Made by a program: the position numbers and the translations under genes | The notes under the pieces: model-generated | Seen by the model: only the letters and a program-made list of their open reading frames with translations | The model's database searches: none | What the model was told of the DNA's origin: nothing | Origin: Desulfoscipio geothermicus | GTDB lineage: Bacteria > Bacillota > Desulfotomaculia > Desulfotomaculales > Desulfallaceae | Length of the DNA stretch: 55,843 nt | NCBI GenBank assembly: GCA_016841905.1 | Contig: JAENYF010000021.1 | Coordinates: forward strand, 1-55,843 | Direction: 5' to 3' | Shown here: piece by piece, positions 26,407 to 35,680 of the stretch | Numbering within the stretch: position 1 is the stretch's first letter | Layout of the letters: each line of letters starts with the position of its first letter

Positions 26407-27732
26407 TTGAAAAAATATCTTATTATAACATTTGGCTGTCAAATGAATGAACACGATTCCGAGTTAATAGCTGGTATGATGGAAAAAAAAGGTTATATTC
26501 TTGCCGAAGGCCAAAATGATGCAGATATAATTGTGTTGAATACCTGCTGTGTTCGAGAAACTGCTGAAAATAAGGTGTTCGGGCTGTTGGGCAGGCTAGG
26601 CAAGTTAAAAAAGCAAAAACCTCATTTGATTATCGCGATGGGTGGATGTATGAGCCAACAGGAGCACATTACGCCAAAAATAAAGCAGCGTTTTAAGTAT
26701 GTAGATATCCTGTTTGGTACACATAATATACATATGCTGCCGGATTTAATCGACAAGGCAGAGGGACAAAAAAAACAGGTTATTGATATCTGGTCTGAGC
26801 GAAAAGATATTCAAGAAGGCCTGTCGGTTAAGCGATTTCAAGGTATTCGCGCCTGGGTTAGCATTATGTTCGGGTGCAATAATTTTTGCACCTATTGCAT
26901 AGTTCCATATGTAAGGGGTAGAGAAAAAAGCAGACAACCTGAGAACATAATTGAAGAGATTAAAGAACTGGTAAGCAATGGCTATCACGAAGTGACGTTA
27001 CTGGGGCAAAATGTTAATTCTTATGGCAAGGATTTAACCTCAGGTATAGATTTCGCTGATTTACTGGTCAAGATAAATGCTCTCGAAGGCTTAAATAGAA
27101 TTCGCTACATGACTTCTCACCCTAAAGATTTTAGTGACAAACTGATTATGACTATTGCTAATTTAAACAAAGTATGTGAACATATCCATTTGCCTGTACA
27201 AGCGGGTAGCAACAATATATTAAGGAAAATGAACCGGGGTTATACCAGGGAAGACTACTTGGAATTGGTGAAAAAAATCCGTACTGCTGTACCTGGTGTA
27301 TCATTAACCACTGATATAATGGTAGGTTTTCCTGGAGAAACAGACGATGATTTTGCTGATACTATTGAGCTAATCAAAGATGTTGAATTCGATAGTGCCT
27401 TCACCTTTATTTATAATAAAAGGCAGGGCACTCCTGCGGCTGCCATGGAAGAACAGATTCCAGATCCAATAAAAATAGCTCGAATAGAGGAGCTCATTGC
27501 ATTACAAAATGAAATCAGTTTACGCAGAAACAAAATGGAAGTGAGTAAAATACTGCCCTGTCAAGTCGAGGGACCTAGCAAAACTAATGCGGATTTAATG
27601 AGTGCCAGGACAAGTACCAACAAAATTGTGATTTTTCAGGGTAATCAAAAGCTGGTGGGTAGCTTGGTGCAGTTGCGTATTACCGGATACGGTCTTACTC
27701 ATCTTGAGGGAGAGGTTATACTGGCTGAATAA
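26407..27732 (+). CDS. miaB: tRNA-2-methylthio-N6-dimethylallyladenosine synthase
   Basis: A radical-SAM methylthiotransferase that adds a methylthio group to i6A37 of tRNAs reading UNN codons. The N-terminal UPF0004 domain supplies three cluster cysteines (FGCQMNEHDSE, NTCCVRETAENK, GGCMSQQEH). The radical-SAM triad is in GCNNFCTYCIVPYVRGREKS near residues 157-176. Core motifs LLGQNVNSYG and LPVQAGSNNILRKMNRGYTR follow, and a C-terminal TRAM domain ends the 441 residues. Start is TTG with a weak GGTG site. It works on the product of miaA, which is in this window about 9 kb downstream. Confidence 0.97.
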   Translation: MKKYLIITFGCQMNEHDSELIAGMMEKKGYILAEGQNDADIIVLNTCCVRETAENKVFGLLGRLGKLKKQKPHLIIAMGGCMSQQEHITPKIKQRFKYVDILFGTHNIHMLPDLIDKAEGQKKQVIDIWSERKDIQEGLSVKRFQGIRAWVSIMFGCNNFCTYCIVPYVRGREKSRQPENIIEEIKELVSNGYHEVTLLGQNVNSYGKDLTSGIDFADLLVKINALEGLNRIRYMTSHPKDFSDKLIMTIANLNKVCEHIHLPVQAGSNNILRKMNRGYTREDYLELVKKIRTAVPGVSLTTDIMVGFPGETDDDFADTIELIKDVEFDSAFTFIYNKRQGTPAAAMEEQIPDPIKIARIEELIALQNEISLRRNKMEVSKILPCQVEGPSKTNADLMSARTSTNKIVIFQGNQKLVGSLVQLRITGYGLTHLEGEVILAE

Positions 27733-27740
27733 ATATATGT

Positions 27741-27839
27741 ATGGAGGAAATAAATAGTATTATCTCTCAGGCTATAAGTGGTAATGAATCTTGTGGTGAT
27801 GATTGCTGTTCCTCTTGCGGTGGCGGTTGCAGTCACTGA
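27741..27839 (+). CDS. Cysteine-rich mini-protein
   Basis: A 32-residue frame ending SCGDDCCSSCGGGCSH, with five cysteines and a terminal histidine in the last 15 residues. Such a tail could bind a metal or an FeS cluster. It lies between miaB and mutS and ends just before a terminator, so it would be the second cistron of the miaB transcript. The weak point is initiation: the ATG has no Shine-Dalgarno in front of it, while a fine GGAGG lies inside the frame, 11 bases before an ATT codon. It may be a real small protein with a rare start, or chance. Confidence 0.5.
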   Translation: MEEINSIISQAISGNESCGDDCCSSCGGGCSH

Positions 27840-27847
27840 ACAAATAG

Positions 27848-27875
27848 AACCCCTGCGTTATTGCGCCGGGTTTTA
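27848..27875 (+). terminator. Terminator after miaB/mini-protein
   Basis: AACCC-CT-GCG paired with CGC-C-GGGTT across a TTATTG loop, followed by TTATTATT. The helix has a small internal loop, and the tail is moderate. Confidence 0.7.
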
Positions 27876-27921
27876 TTATTGATTGGGCTTGGTTTGGTAC
27901 TCGAATGATTAAATTTCTTTA

Positions 27922-27930
27922 TGTTATAAT
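27922..27930 (+). promoter_or_regulatory. Extended -10 promoter of mutS
   Basis: TGTTATAAT is a perfect extended -10 element about 20 bases before the mutS start; there is no recognisable -35. The same TGTTATAAT occurs in front of miaB. Confidence 0.6.
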
Positions 27931-27950
27931 ATTCCCGGGAGGGATATTTG

Positions 27951-30560
27951 GTGGCTTATTCTCCGATGATGCAACAGTACTTACAAATTAAGCAAGATTA
28001 TCAAAATCATATCCTAATGTTTCGCATGGGAGATTTTTATGAGATGTTCTTTGATGATGCTTTGCTAGCGTCTAAGGATTTGAATATAGCTTTAACTGCT
28101 CGTGAAGGGGGCGGTGGAGAAAAAGTACCTATGTGTGGTGTACCTCATCATGCAGCCCAATCCTATATTGCCCGGCTTATTGAGAAAGGTCGTCGGGTGG
28201 TCATATGCGACCAAATTGAGGACCCAAAACAGGCTAAGGGACTTGTGAAAAGAGAAGTGACTAGAATTGTTACCCCTGGAACTGTGATGGAAGGTCAGTG
28301 TTTGGATGATAAAAATAATAACTATCTGGTAGCCGTTTTAGTTGAAGAACAAGGCTGTGGGTTAGCTTTGGCTGATATTTCCACAGGTTTATTCAAGGTG
28401 ACGCAATTTACCGGTGCTAGTGCTTTTAATGAATTGATTGACGAGTTATACCGTCTGCAGCCGGCCGAGATGCTGTTGTCGCGCAGTTATCAAGGTGTTT
28501 TAACTAAAACGCTGGCTGGCATGACCAATGTTTTGCTTACTGTTATTAATGATGAGCTGTTTAATATTGAATCAGCTAGAAATATTATGGAATGCCAGTT
28601 TAGCGGGGATTGGTTGAACACAGGTATAGAAAGTTATGTATACGGTTTGCGTGCTGCTGGCGTAATCTTGTATTATTTAACGGAAACACAGAAAAGAAGC
28701 CTACAGCAAATGAAAAGTCCCCGAATATACAATACTAATCAGTATATGAAGATAGATGCGGTATCACGACGTAATCTTGAGCTAACTAGTTCTATTAAAG
28801 AAGGTATGCGCTGGGGTACACTCATCTGGGTGCTTGATTATACAAGCACAGCGATGGGTGGACGCTTATTAAAACAATGGATTGAACAACCACTGCTTGA
28901 CACGGTTTTAATTGAACAGCGTTTAAATGCTGTAGAAGAACTAGTAAATAATTTGCTCTTGCGTGCTCAGTTAAAGGATTCGTTAAAGCAAGTTTATGAT
29001 TTGGAACGTTTGGCGGGGCGGGTGGCTTACGGTAGTGCCAATGCCCGGGATTTACTAGCCTTAAGGAAGTCTTTTGACGTATTACCGGAGATTAAGAGCT
29101 TGATGGCAAATGCACATGCGGAATTTTTGGTTAAACTAATTGAACACCTGGATGATATGTCTGACATCAATAAATTGCTGCATCAAGCGCTGGAGGATGA
29201 TCCCCCTTTACATGTCAGGGATGGTGGTATGATCAAAGATTGTTATAATCCCGAGGTGGATCACTTGCGTGCGGCTTGTCGTAACGGTAAAGACTGGTTA
29301 GCCCAGTTAGAGATTGAAGAGCGCCAAAAGACAGGTATTAGATCCCTAAAGGTAGGCTATAACAAGGTTTTTGGCTATTACCTGGAAGTGACTAAAGCTA
29401 ATTTAACTCAGGTCCCCGATTATTTTATACGCAAACAAACTCTGGCCAACGCAGAGCGGTTTATTACTAACCAATTAAAAGAATATGAAGATATGATTAT
29501 TGGTGCGGAAGACCGACTGGCGCAGCTGGAATTTCAGATCTTTAATGATATAAAAAGCATAGTTACCGGTGAGTTACGACGCATTCAGAGTACCGGTAGC
29601 AATTTGGCATTTTTAGATGTACTGGTTTCACTTGCGGAGGCGGCTGAACGGGCGAATTTAGTTAGGCCAATCGTAAATACTAATAAGAAAATTAAAATTT
29701 CAGACGGTAGACACCCGGTCGTGGAACGGGTATTGAAAGCGGGCAATTTTGTGCCCAATGATACCTATATGGATGAGCATAGTACATTTGTCTTACTCAC
29801 CGGGCCTAATATGGCAGGCAAAAGCACTTACATGCGCCAGGTAGCGCTGATTATTTTAATGGCTCAAATGGGAAGCTTTGTACCGGCGGTCGCAGCTGAA
29901 ATAGGTATGGTGGATTATATTTTCACTCGCATTGGTGCAGCGGATGATCTTGCTGGTGGACGCAGTACCTTTATGGTGGAAATGAGTGAATGCCGGGATA
30001 TTGTTAATCATGCCACTGCCAATAGCCTAATCATTATGGACGAAGTTGGCCGGGGGACAAGTACATACGACGGAATTAGTATTGCTCGAGCTTTGGTGGA
30101 ATATATTCATGAAGAAATTGAGGCAAGAACGCTATTTTCTACTCATTATCATGAATTAACTGACTTAGAGGCTTTACCTGGTGTGGTAAATTATACAGTC
30201 AGTGTCCATGAGGAAAATGATGAAATAATTTTTCTGAGAAAGGTTCTACCGGGTAAAGTTGATAAAAGTTATGGAATTCAAGTTGCCCGTTTGGCGGGCT
30301 TGCCGGATAAAATTTTAGACCGGGCCAAAGATGTTTTGCAGCAGATGGAAGTAGTCAGTAATGGTACAAGAGCTACCGCTGAATTTCAAGGTGAAAAAAG
30401 TGACAGTTCACCGGCGGTTGATATTAATGCACCTTGCGCTAATTGCAGCGACAAATACTTAACCGGAGAATTAAAGAAAATAAATGTGTTACAAATAACT
30501 CCGCTGGAGGCTATGAATTTAATATATCAATGGTCAGAGCAATTAAAAAATAAGGCTTAG
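27951..30560 (+). CDS. mutS: DNA mismatch repair protein MutS
   Basis: Recognises mispaired and unpaired bases as a dimer and recruits MutL. The 869 residues match the family. The mismatch-binding N-terminus has the phenylalanine-x-glutamate motif in FRMGDFYEMFFDDAL. The connector and lever domains follow. The ATPase has Walker A LLTGPNMAGKSTYMRQ, SRSTFMVEMSE-type signature (GGRSTFMVEMSECRDI), Walker B LIIMDEVGRGTSTYDG and the H-loop FSTHYHELTDLEALPG. The C-terminal tail contains a C-x-x-C pair (PCANCSDKY). GTG start seven bases after GGGAGGG is preferred to a TTG three bases upstream. Two genes of other function separate it from mutL. Confidence 0.97.
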   Translation: MAYSPMMQQYLQIKQDYQNHILMFRMGDFYEMFFDDALLASKDLNIALTAREGGGGEKVPMCGVPHHAAQSYIARLIEKGRRVVICDQIEDPKQAKGLVKREVTRIVTPGTVMEGQCLDDKNNNYLVAVLVEEQGCGLALADISTGLFKVTQFTGASAFNELIDELYRLQPAEMLLSRSYQGVLTKTLAGMTNVLLTVINDELFNIESARNIMECQFSGDWLNTGIESYVYGLRAAGVILYYLTETQKRSLQQMKSPRIYNTNQYMKIDAVSRRNLELTSSIKEGMRWGTLIWVLDYTSTAMGGRLLKQWIEQPLLDTVLIEQRLNAVEELVNNLLLRAQLKDSLKQVYDLERLAGRVAYGSANARDLLALRKSFDVLPEIKSLMANAHAEFLVKLIEHLDDMSDINKLLHQALEDDPPLHVRDGGMIKDCYNPEVDHLRAACRNGKDWLAQLEIEERQKTGIRSLKVGYNKVFGYYLEVTKANLTQVPDYFIRKQTLANAERFITNQLKEYEDMIIGAEDRLAQLEFQIFNDIKSIVTGELRRIQSTGSNLAFLDVLVSLAEAAERANLVRPIVNTNKKIKISDGRHPVVERVLKAGNFVPNDTYMDEHSTFVLLTGPNMAGKSTYMRQVALIILMAQMGSFVPAVAAEIGMVDYIFTRIGAADDLAGGRSTFMVEMSECRDIVNHATANSLIIMDEVGRGTSTYDGISIARALVEYIHEEIEARTLFSTHYHELTDLEALPGVVNYTVSVHEENDEIIFLRKVLPGKVDKSYGIQVARLAGLPDKILDRAKDVLQQMEVVSNGTRATAEFQGEKSDSSPAVDINAPCANCSDKYLTGELKKINVLQITPLEAMNLIYQWSEQLKNKA

Positions 30561-30650
30561 AGGTTGGCAGAGTTAAAGGAGTAAAAAAGACCAAGTGCCA
30601 AGAATTGTTTTTTATAATTTTTACTGATGCAACAGTCCGGAGGTAAGGCT

Positions 30651-32339
30651 ATGTATATTGGTATTGATGTAGGGGGTACTAGTACTAATGCGGTACTCCT
30701 TGAAAATGGATTAGTGCGCAATTCCGCCACAGTGCCCAGCAGTGCTGATATAATTACCTCATTGCTGGAAGCGTTAGAGCAGATTATAGCTAATGTGTCC
30801 TCGGAATCAATTGAACGGATCGTATTAAGCACGACTTTAATTACTAATTTAATTGCGGAAAAGAAATATGCACCGGTAGGCCTGATGCTTATACCTGGAC
30901 CAGGTTTAAGCCATGGGTATTATCAGTATCAGACCGATACGTATATTCTGTCCGGTGCCATTGATTACCGGGGGCGGGAAACTATGCCCCTGATTGATGA
31001 TGAAATAGATCAGGCCATCAACGGTTTAAACGCCAAGGGTTATAAAAAGGTTGCCGTAGTAGGGAAGTTTTCGGTGCGGGACAACAGTCATGAACTTAAA
31101 GTTGTCTCCAGGATTAAAGACTTGCACCCGGACTGGCATGTGGAAATGGGGCATCAGGTAGCAGGCCAGCTAAATTTCCCGCGTCGTGTAGTGTCTACAA
31201 TGCTGGCTTGTGCCACCAGAGATAAATATGCCTTTTTTGTGGAATCGGTACAGGAAGCTCTTCGTAGTCGTGGTATTTCGGGTTCCGTATATATCCTTAA
31301 AGCAGACGGTGGTACTATGCCGCTCAATAAAGTAACCGGTATACCTATCGAAACCATTTTTAGCGGTCCAGCTGCCAGTACTTTGGGGGTACAGGCGCTG
31401 ATACCACCTGGGGAAACCTCGGTGGTAGTGGATATCGGTGGTACGACTACTGACCTGGCTTTAATTCTAAGCGGCCAGCCCCTGCTTTCCTCGAAAGGTG
31501 TACCGGTATACGAGCAGCTAACCCAGGTTCGGGCACTGGCTGTTAAATCTGTGGCTGTGGGTGGAGACAGCCTAGTACAACGGGTAGGCCAGGAAATTAA
31601 GGTTTTACCGGAAAGACTGGGACCGCCGTTTTGCCTGGGGGGGCCTATGCCTACGCCGACCGATGCTTTAAGGGTGCTGGGACTTGCCGGGGTTGGCGAT
31701 GCCGAGCAGGCTTCTGAAGCGATGGACATGCTGGGCAGTCCTCTGGGCATGAGTTATAGTGAAGTTGCTCAAAGGATAATAGATCTAGTTGTCGATGCAA
31801 TTGTACAGCAAATAAAATATATGTTTACACAGTGGGAACAGGAACCCGCGTACCGGGTCTGGGAGGTTTTACAAAAGCGTAAAGAACGACCGGAGATGGT
31901 TGTGGGAGTGGGCGGCGGTGCGGCCGGTTTTATCACCCAGATAGCGGCTAAGTTAGGCGCTGACCCTGTGCTGCCACCTTATGCCCCGGTGGCTAATGCC
32001 ATCGGCGCTGCTGTGGCGATACCCACGTTACAAGTCGACTTGCGGGCGGATACTGAACGAGGTTTTTACACTGTTGAGCAGGAGGGTTACCAGGGAAAAA
32101 TTGAAAAAAAACGCTTTACTGAGGAAGATGTTCTGCTTTTAGCCGAGGAATGGTTAAAAAAACGGGCGGGTAATCATGGCTTGAGCAACCCCGTGGATAA
32201 TCCGGAAATCACTCGCCGGGACGTGTTTAATTTGGTGCGCAACTGGTCCACCACCGGAAGAATATATGATATCAGTGTACAGACCCCCAGAGGGATTATC
32301 AACTATATTGGTGCAAAGGGCGGGTGTAGTGATGCCTAA
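30651..32339 (+). CDS. Hydantoinase/oxoprolinase-family ATPase (HyuA-like)
   Basis: A 562-residue member of the HyuA family, whose known members hydrolyse hydantoins or 5-oxoproline with ATP or serve as activases of carboxylases. The actin-like ATP site is visible: MYIGIDVGGTSTNAVLLENG at the N-terminus and VVVDIGGTTTDLALILSG near residue 262. VGVGGGAAGFITQIAAKLGA near 420 and PVANAIGAAVAIPTLQV follow. Start ATG follows CGGAGGTAAGG; an ATG 24 bases upstream has none. No HyuB partner follows. It overlaps the deacetylase-like gene by eight bases, so the two are co-translated. The real substrate is unknown. Confidence 0.85.
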   Translation: MYIGIDVGGTSTNAVLLENGLVRNSATVPSSADIITSLLEALEQIIANVSSESIERIVLSTTLITNLIAEKKYAPVGLMLIPGPGLSHGYYQYQTDTYILSGAIDYRGRETMPLIDDEIDQAINGLNAKGYKKVAVVGKFSVRDNSHELKVVSRIKDLHPDWHVEMGHQVAGQLNFPRRVVSTMLACATRDKYAFFVESVQEALRSRGISGSVYILKADGGTMPLNKVTGIPIETIFSGPAASTLGVQALIPPGETSVVVDIGGTTTDLALILSGQPLLSSKGVPVYEQLTQVRALAVKSVAVGGDSLVQRVGQEIKVLPERLGPPFCLGGPMPTPTDALRVLGLAGVGDAEQASEAMDMLGSPLGMSYSEVAQRIIDLVVDAIVQQIKYMFTQWEQEPAYRVWEVLQKRKERPEMVVGVGGGAAGFITQIAAKLGADPVLPPYAPVANAIGAAVAIPTLQVDLRADTERGFYTVEQEGYQGKIEKKRFTEEDVLLLAEEWLKKRAGNHGLSNPVDNPEITRRDVFNLVRNWSTTGRIYDISVQTPRGIINYIGAKGGCSDA

Positions 32340-33696
32340 AAAAACCGGCGTAATTTTTTTTCCCGCGTTTGATTGGGCGATATCGCCAACTCATCCCGAA
32401 AGGGAGGAGAGATTACTGTATACACGGGATCAAATTTTTGAAGAAGGTATTATGGATTTACCTCAGATCCACGAATTTGCACCCCGGTTAGCTACATTAA
32501 AGGATATAACCAGGACGCATTTTTGTGTGCCGCAGGTGCAAAATCAGGTTACTGAAGCGCATTTAATTGCTGCCGGTTCTGTAATGCAACTTGGAGACAG
32601 CGTGGTCAGTGGAGAGAGCCAAAACGGTTTTGCTATCGTTCGCCCGCCGGGGCATCATGCCATGCGTGTTGTTCACGGCAACCGGGGTTTTTGCAATATT
32701 AACAATGAAGCTATTCTCGTTGATTATCTGCGCCACCAGCATGGTATTAGAAAAATTGCAATTGTAGATTCGGATGTCCATCACGGCGACGGTACTCAAG
32801 ATATTTTTTATCACGATCCTGATGTTTTGTTTATCTCGTTTCACCAAGACGGGCGCACTATTTATCCGGGTACAGGTTTTACCAGTGAATTAGGTGGTCC
32901 TGGTGCTTATGCTCGCACGCTTAATGTTCCCCTGCCACCGGGTACTACAGATGAGACCTTTATGTACGTGTTGGATAACCTGGTTTTGCCAGTGGTAAAG
33001 GATTTTCAACCAGAGTTGATCATAAATTCTGCGGGGCAGGATAACCATTATAGCGACCCGTTGGGGAGTATGCGGTTCACTGCCCGGGCTTATGCTGATT
33101 TTACTAAAAAATTAAAGCCTCATCTCGCTGTGTTGGAGGGCGGTTATGCCATTGAAACTGCGCTGCCCTACGTTAACTTGGCCATTATTCTAGCCTTGGC
33201 GGAAATTGATTATACTAACGTTAAGGAACCAGATTATGTACCGGGAAAATTTAAAGAAAGCCCTGAAAAGGTGGCGCAAGTGCATCGCATGGTGGAGCAT
33301 TTGTCCGAAATCTGGGCTAATAAGGCTCAGGTGGATGTGCCTAAAATCTTTGGTACAGGGAAATATTATCGACGGAACAAGTTTATTTATTATGATACTG
33401 ATTACATTGAAGAAAAACAGAAGGAGCAGGTGCGCATGTGTCCTGATTGTCCTGGTTACCTAAGCATTGCATCTCAAGCTGAAAGGGGTCACCGGACATC
33501 GGTTAGGGTTTATACTATTTCCATACCTTTTCAGGCTTGTCCATCCTGTCAATGTGAAGCCTATGATATTTATGAGCAGGCAAAAAAACAACAAGAATAC
33601 GAATTTGTTTATTTGCAGGATAAATTGACCGATACCTACTGGACTTACGCTAAGAACAAGCGACAGGAATGGATTACGGAAGGACAAGTTGAGTAA
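32332..33696 (+). CDS. Histone deacetylase-superfamily hydrolase with C-terminal zinc ribbon
   Basis: A 454-residue zinc amidohydrolase of the HDAC/AcuC/acetylpolyamine class. Catalytic motifs are complete: FAIVRPPGHHAMRVVHGNRG with the His-His dyad, FCNINNEAILVDYL, AIVDSDVHHGDGTQDIFYHD with the zinc ligands, FISFHQDGRTIYPGTGF and SAGQDNHYSDPLGSM. The last hundred residues are extra for this family and carry MCPDCPGYL and CPSCQCEAYD, a likely zinc ribbon. The ATG overlaps the HyuA stop. The mutL start follows its stop with no gap. Possible substrates are acetylated polyamines or proteins; none can be read from sequence. Confidence 0.88.
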   Translation: MPKKTGVIFFPAFDWAISPTHPEREERLLYTRDQIFEEGIMDLPQIHEFAPRLATLKDITRTHFCVPQVQNQVTEAHLIAAGSVMQLGDSVVSGESQNGFAIVRPPGHHAMRVVHGNRGFCNINNEAILVDYLRHQHGIRKIAIVDSDVHHGDGTQDIFYHDPDVLFISFHQDGRTIYPGTGFTSELGGPGAYARTLNVPLPPGTTDETFMYVLDNLVLPVVKDFQPELIINSAGQDNHYSDPLGSMRFTARAYADFTKKLKPHLAVLEGGYAIETALPYVNLAIILALAEIDYTNVKEPDYVPGKFKESPEKVAQVHRMVEHLSEIWANKAQVDVPKIFGTGKYYRRNKFIYYDTDYIEEKQKEQVRMCPDCPGYLSIASQAERGHRTSVRVYTISIPFQACPSCQCEAYDIYEQAKKQQEYEFVYLQDKLTDTYWTYAKNKRQEWITEGQVE

Positions 33697-35556
33697 ATGC
33701 CTAAAATTATCTTATTGAATGAGGATACAGCCTGTCGTATTGCGGCAGGCGAAGTGATTGAACGACCTGTTTCCATTCTAAAGGAACTGGTGGAGAATTC
33801 GTTGGATGCCGGTGCTGATTTGGTGAATATAGCCATCGCCAACGGAGGTATTGGCGCTATTGAGGTGGTGGACAACGGGTGCGGCATTAGCCAGGAGGAT
33901 ACCCCCCTAGCTTTTCACCGTCATGCCACCAGTAAAATTAAAAGCTCGGCTGACCTGGAGGATATTCATACCTTAGGCTTCCGGGGCGAGGCACTGCCGA
34001 GCATTGCTTCTGTGGCACATCTGACCATAAAAACAAAAGTGCCCACCAATCAAGAAGGTTTTCGGATGGTTATTCAGGGTGGGCAAGTGCTGCAGAATGG
34101 ACCGGTTGGCTGTCCAGTGGGTACAATGATTAGTGTCAAGGACATTTTTTTTAACACTCCGGCGCGTCGCAAACATTTAAAGTCCAAAACCACGGAGGGT
34201 GGGCTTATAGCAGATTTTGTTTATAAAATGGCACTGATCAAACCGCAAACTAAATTTATATTTAATCACAACGGGAGAGAAATTTTCCGTTCTTCGGGTT
34301 CCGGTAAACTGCGTGATGTGTTGGCCTCGGTTTATGATGTTCGCGCGGCTAAAATGATGCTGCCGATAGCTGGTGAAGAAGATGGTGTTAAAGTAGAAGG
34401 ATATATCAGTAAACCTGAGCTTAGCCGCAGCACACGCCAGCACATAACTGTGGCTGTGAATGGGCGGCTTGTGCACAGTTCGGCCGTTAATACGGCACTC
34501 GAACAAGCCTATCGGGGTATGTTGACTGTTGGTCGCTACCCGGTGGCGGTTATTTTAATTTGGCTCCCTCCGGACCAGGTAGATGTGAATGTGCACCCGG
34601 CTAAAATGGAAATTAAAATGGCAAATGATGAACAAGTTATGAATTTGGTTACCTCTGCGACCAACAAAGTGTTAAGGGAAACTGACTTAATTCCCCGCAA
34701 GTCAAAACTGCCTGCTGACAGTGAGCCATATAAACTATATTTCCCAAGAGATATAAAGCAATACAATAGGCCCATAGAAGGTAATTGGGAGAGCAAGCAA
34801 GTTTTTACAGCGGCCTGTATTCCGGCAGTGCCCGCTTTGACGCAGGGTGGTGAGGGCGAGCTATCTAAAGATCAGGTAGCCAATGCTGGATGCGACCTGC
34901 TACCAACACATACAACTGAGGCTAATTATGCCTGCAGCCAGTTGGCTGAAGTAGCTATCGATTACGAAAATAACTCGGACTTTCCTGAATTACGGGTTAT
35001 AGGTCAGTTAATGAATACGTATATTTTAACCCAGACCGGAGATGGTTTTTTTGTGGTTGATCAACATGCTGCACATGAACGCATTTTATTTGAAAAGTTT
35101 CTAGATAGATTAAATAGGAGCATACCGGAAGTGCAGTATTTATTAACCCCGGTTAATATCAGTTTACGATTACATGAAAAAGAATTGCTCCAGGAGTATG
35201 CAGCTAATCTGAAGGCCGTGGGCTTTGTTCTTGAAGATTTTGGGCGAGATAGTTATTTGTTGCGTGGTATACCTGTGGATTGCTCCCCTGGACAAAGTGA
35301 ACAATTAATTGCTGATCTAGCGGAGACCATTATTGAGCGGGGTAAACTTGGTGATGCTGAAAATAAACATGCAGTGGCTGCTCTTTTGGCGTGTAAAGCA
35401 GCCATTAAGGCAGGGGAAAGGCTGTCTATGGAAGCCATGCAAATGCTGATCGCGCGATTGGCTAGGGCTGATGAACCATATACCTGTCCACATGGCCGTC
35501 CAACTACGATATCCTTCACTCGCCGGGAGCTGGATGTTATGTTTAAACGTACTTAA
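33697..35556 (+). CDS. mutL: DNA mismatch repair protein MutL (endonuclease type)
   Basis: Couples MutS recognition to strand incision. The N-terminal GHKL ATPase shows RIAAGEVIERPVSILKELVE, NSLDAGA, VVDNGCGI and TLGFRGEALPSIASVAHL. The C-terminal domain has the full metal endonuclease set: VDQHAAHERILFEK, ACKAAIKAGERLS, YTCPHGRPTTISFTRRELD. It therefore nicks DNA itself, as in bacteria lacking MutH. Length is 619 residues, with the usual variable linker (about 330-430). The ATG follows the deacetylase stop directly, with AAGGA 13 bases upstream. It ends the mutS-to-mutL cluster. Confidence 0.97.
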   Translation: MPKIILLNEDTACRIAAGEVIERPVSILKELVENSLDAGADLVNIAIANGGIGAIEVVDNGCGISQEDTPLAFHRHATSKIKSSADLEDIHTLGFRGEALPSIASVAHLTIKTKVPTNQEGFRMVIQGGQVLQNGPVGCPVGTMISVKDIFFNTPARRKHLKSKTTEGGLIADFVYKMALIKPQTKFIFNHNGREIFRSSGSGKLRDVLASVYDVRAAKMMLPIAGEEDGVKVEGYISKPELSRSTRQHITVAVNGRLVHSSAVNTALEQAYRGMLTVGRYPVAVILIWLPPDQVDVNVHPAKMEIKMANDEQVMNLVTSATNKVLRETDLIPRKSKLPADSEPYKLYFPRDIKQYNRPIEGNWESKQVFTAACIPAVPALTQGGEGELSKDQVANAGCDLLPTHTTEANYACSQLAEVAIDYENNSDFPELRVIGQLMNTYILTQTGDGFFVVDQHAAHERILFEKFLDRLNRSIPEVQYLLTPVNISLRLHEKELLQEYAANLKAVGFVLEDFGRDSYLLRGIPVDCSPGQSEQLIADLAETIIERGKLGDAENKHAVAALLACKAAIKAGERLSMEAMQMLIARLARADEPYTCPHGRPTTISFTRRELDVMFKRT

Positions 35557-35680
35557 GCGGAAGGGTGTGAGCATAAATTGGGTATAAAATTGTTCTGTTC
35601 TGTAAAAAATGAACTGATATAAATGTTAGCAGATCTACAACTCTTATTTGGTATGCTAGGAATGATGATTGGAAATGGTT

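Noticed and set aside
31154..31750. A 198-codon minus-strand frame inside the HyuA-like gene
   Set aside because: Antisense shadow of a well-supported gene, rich in Ser/Pro/Thr as expected from complementing coding sequence.
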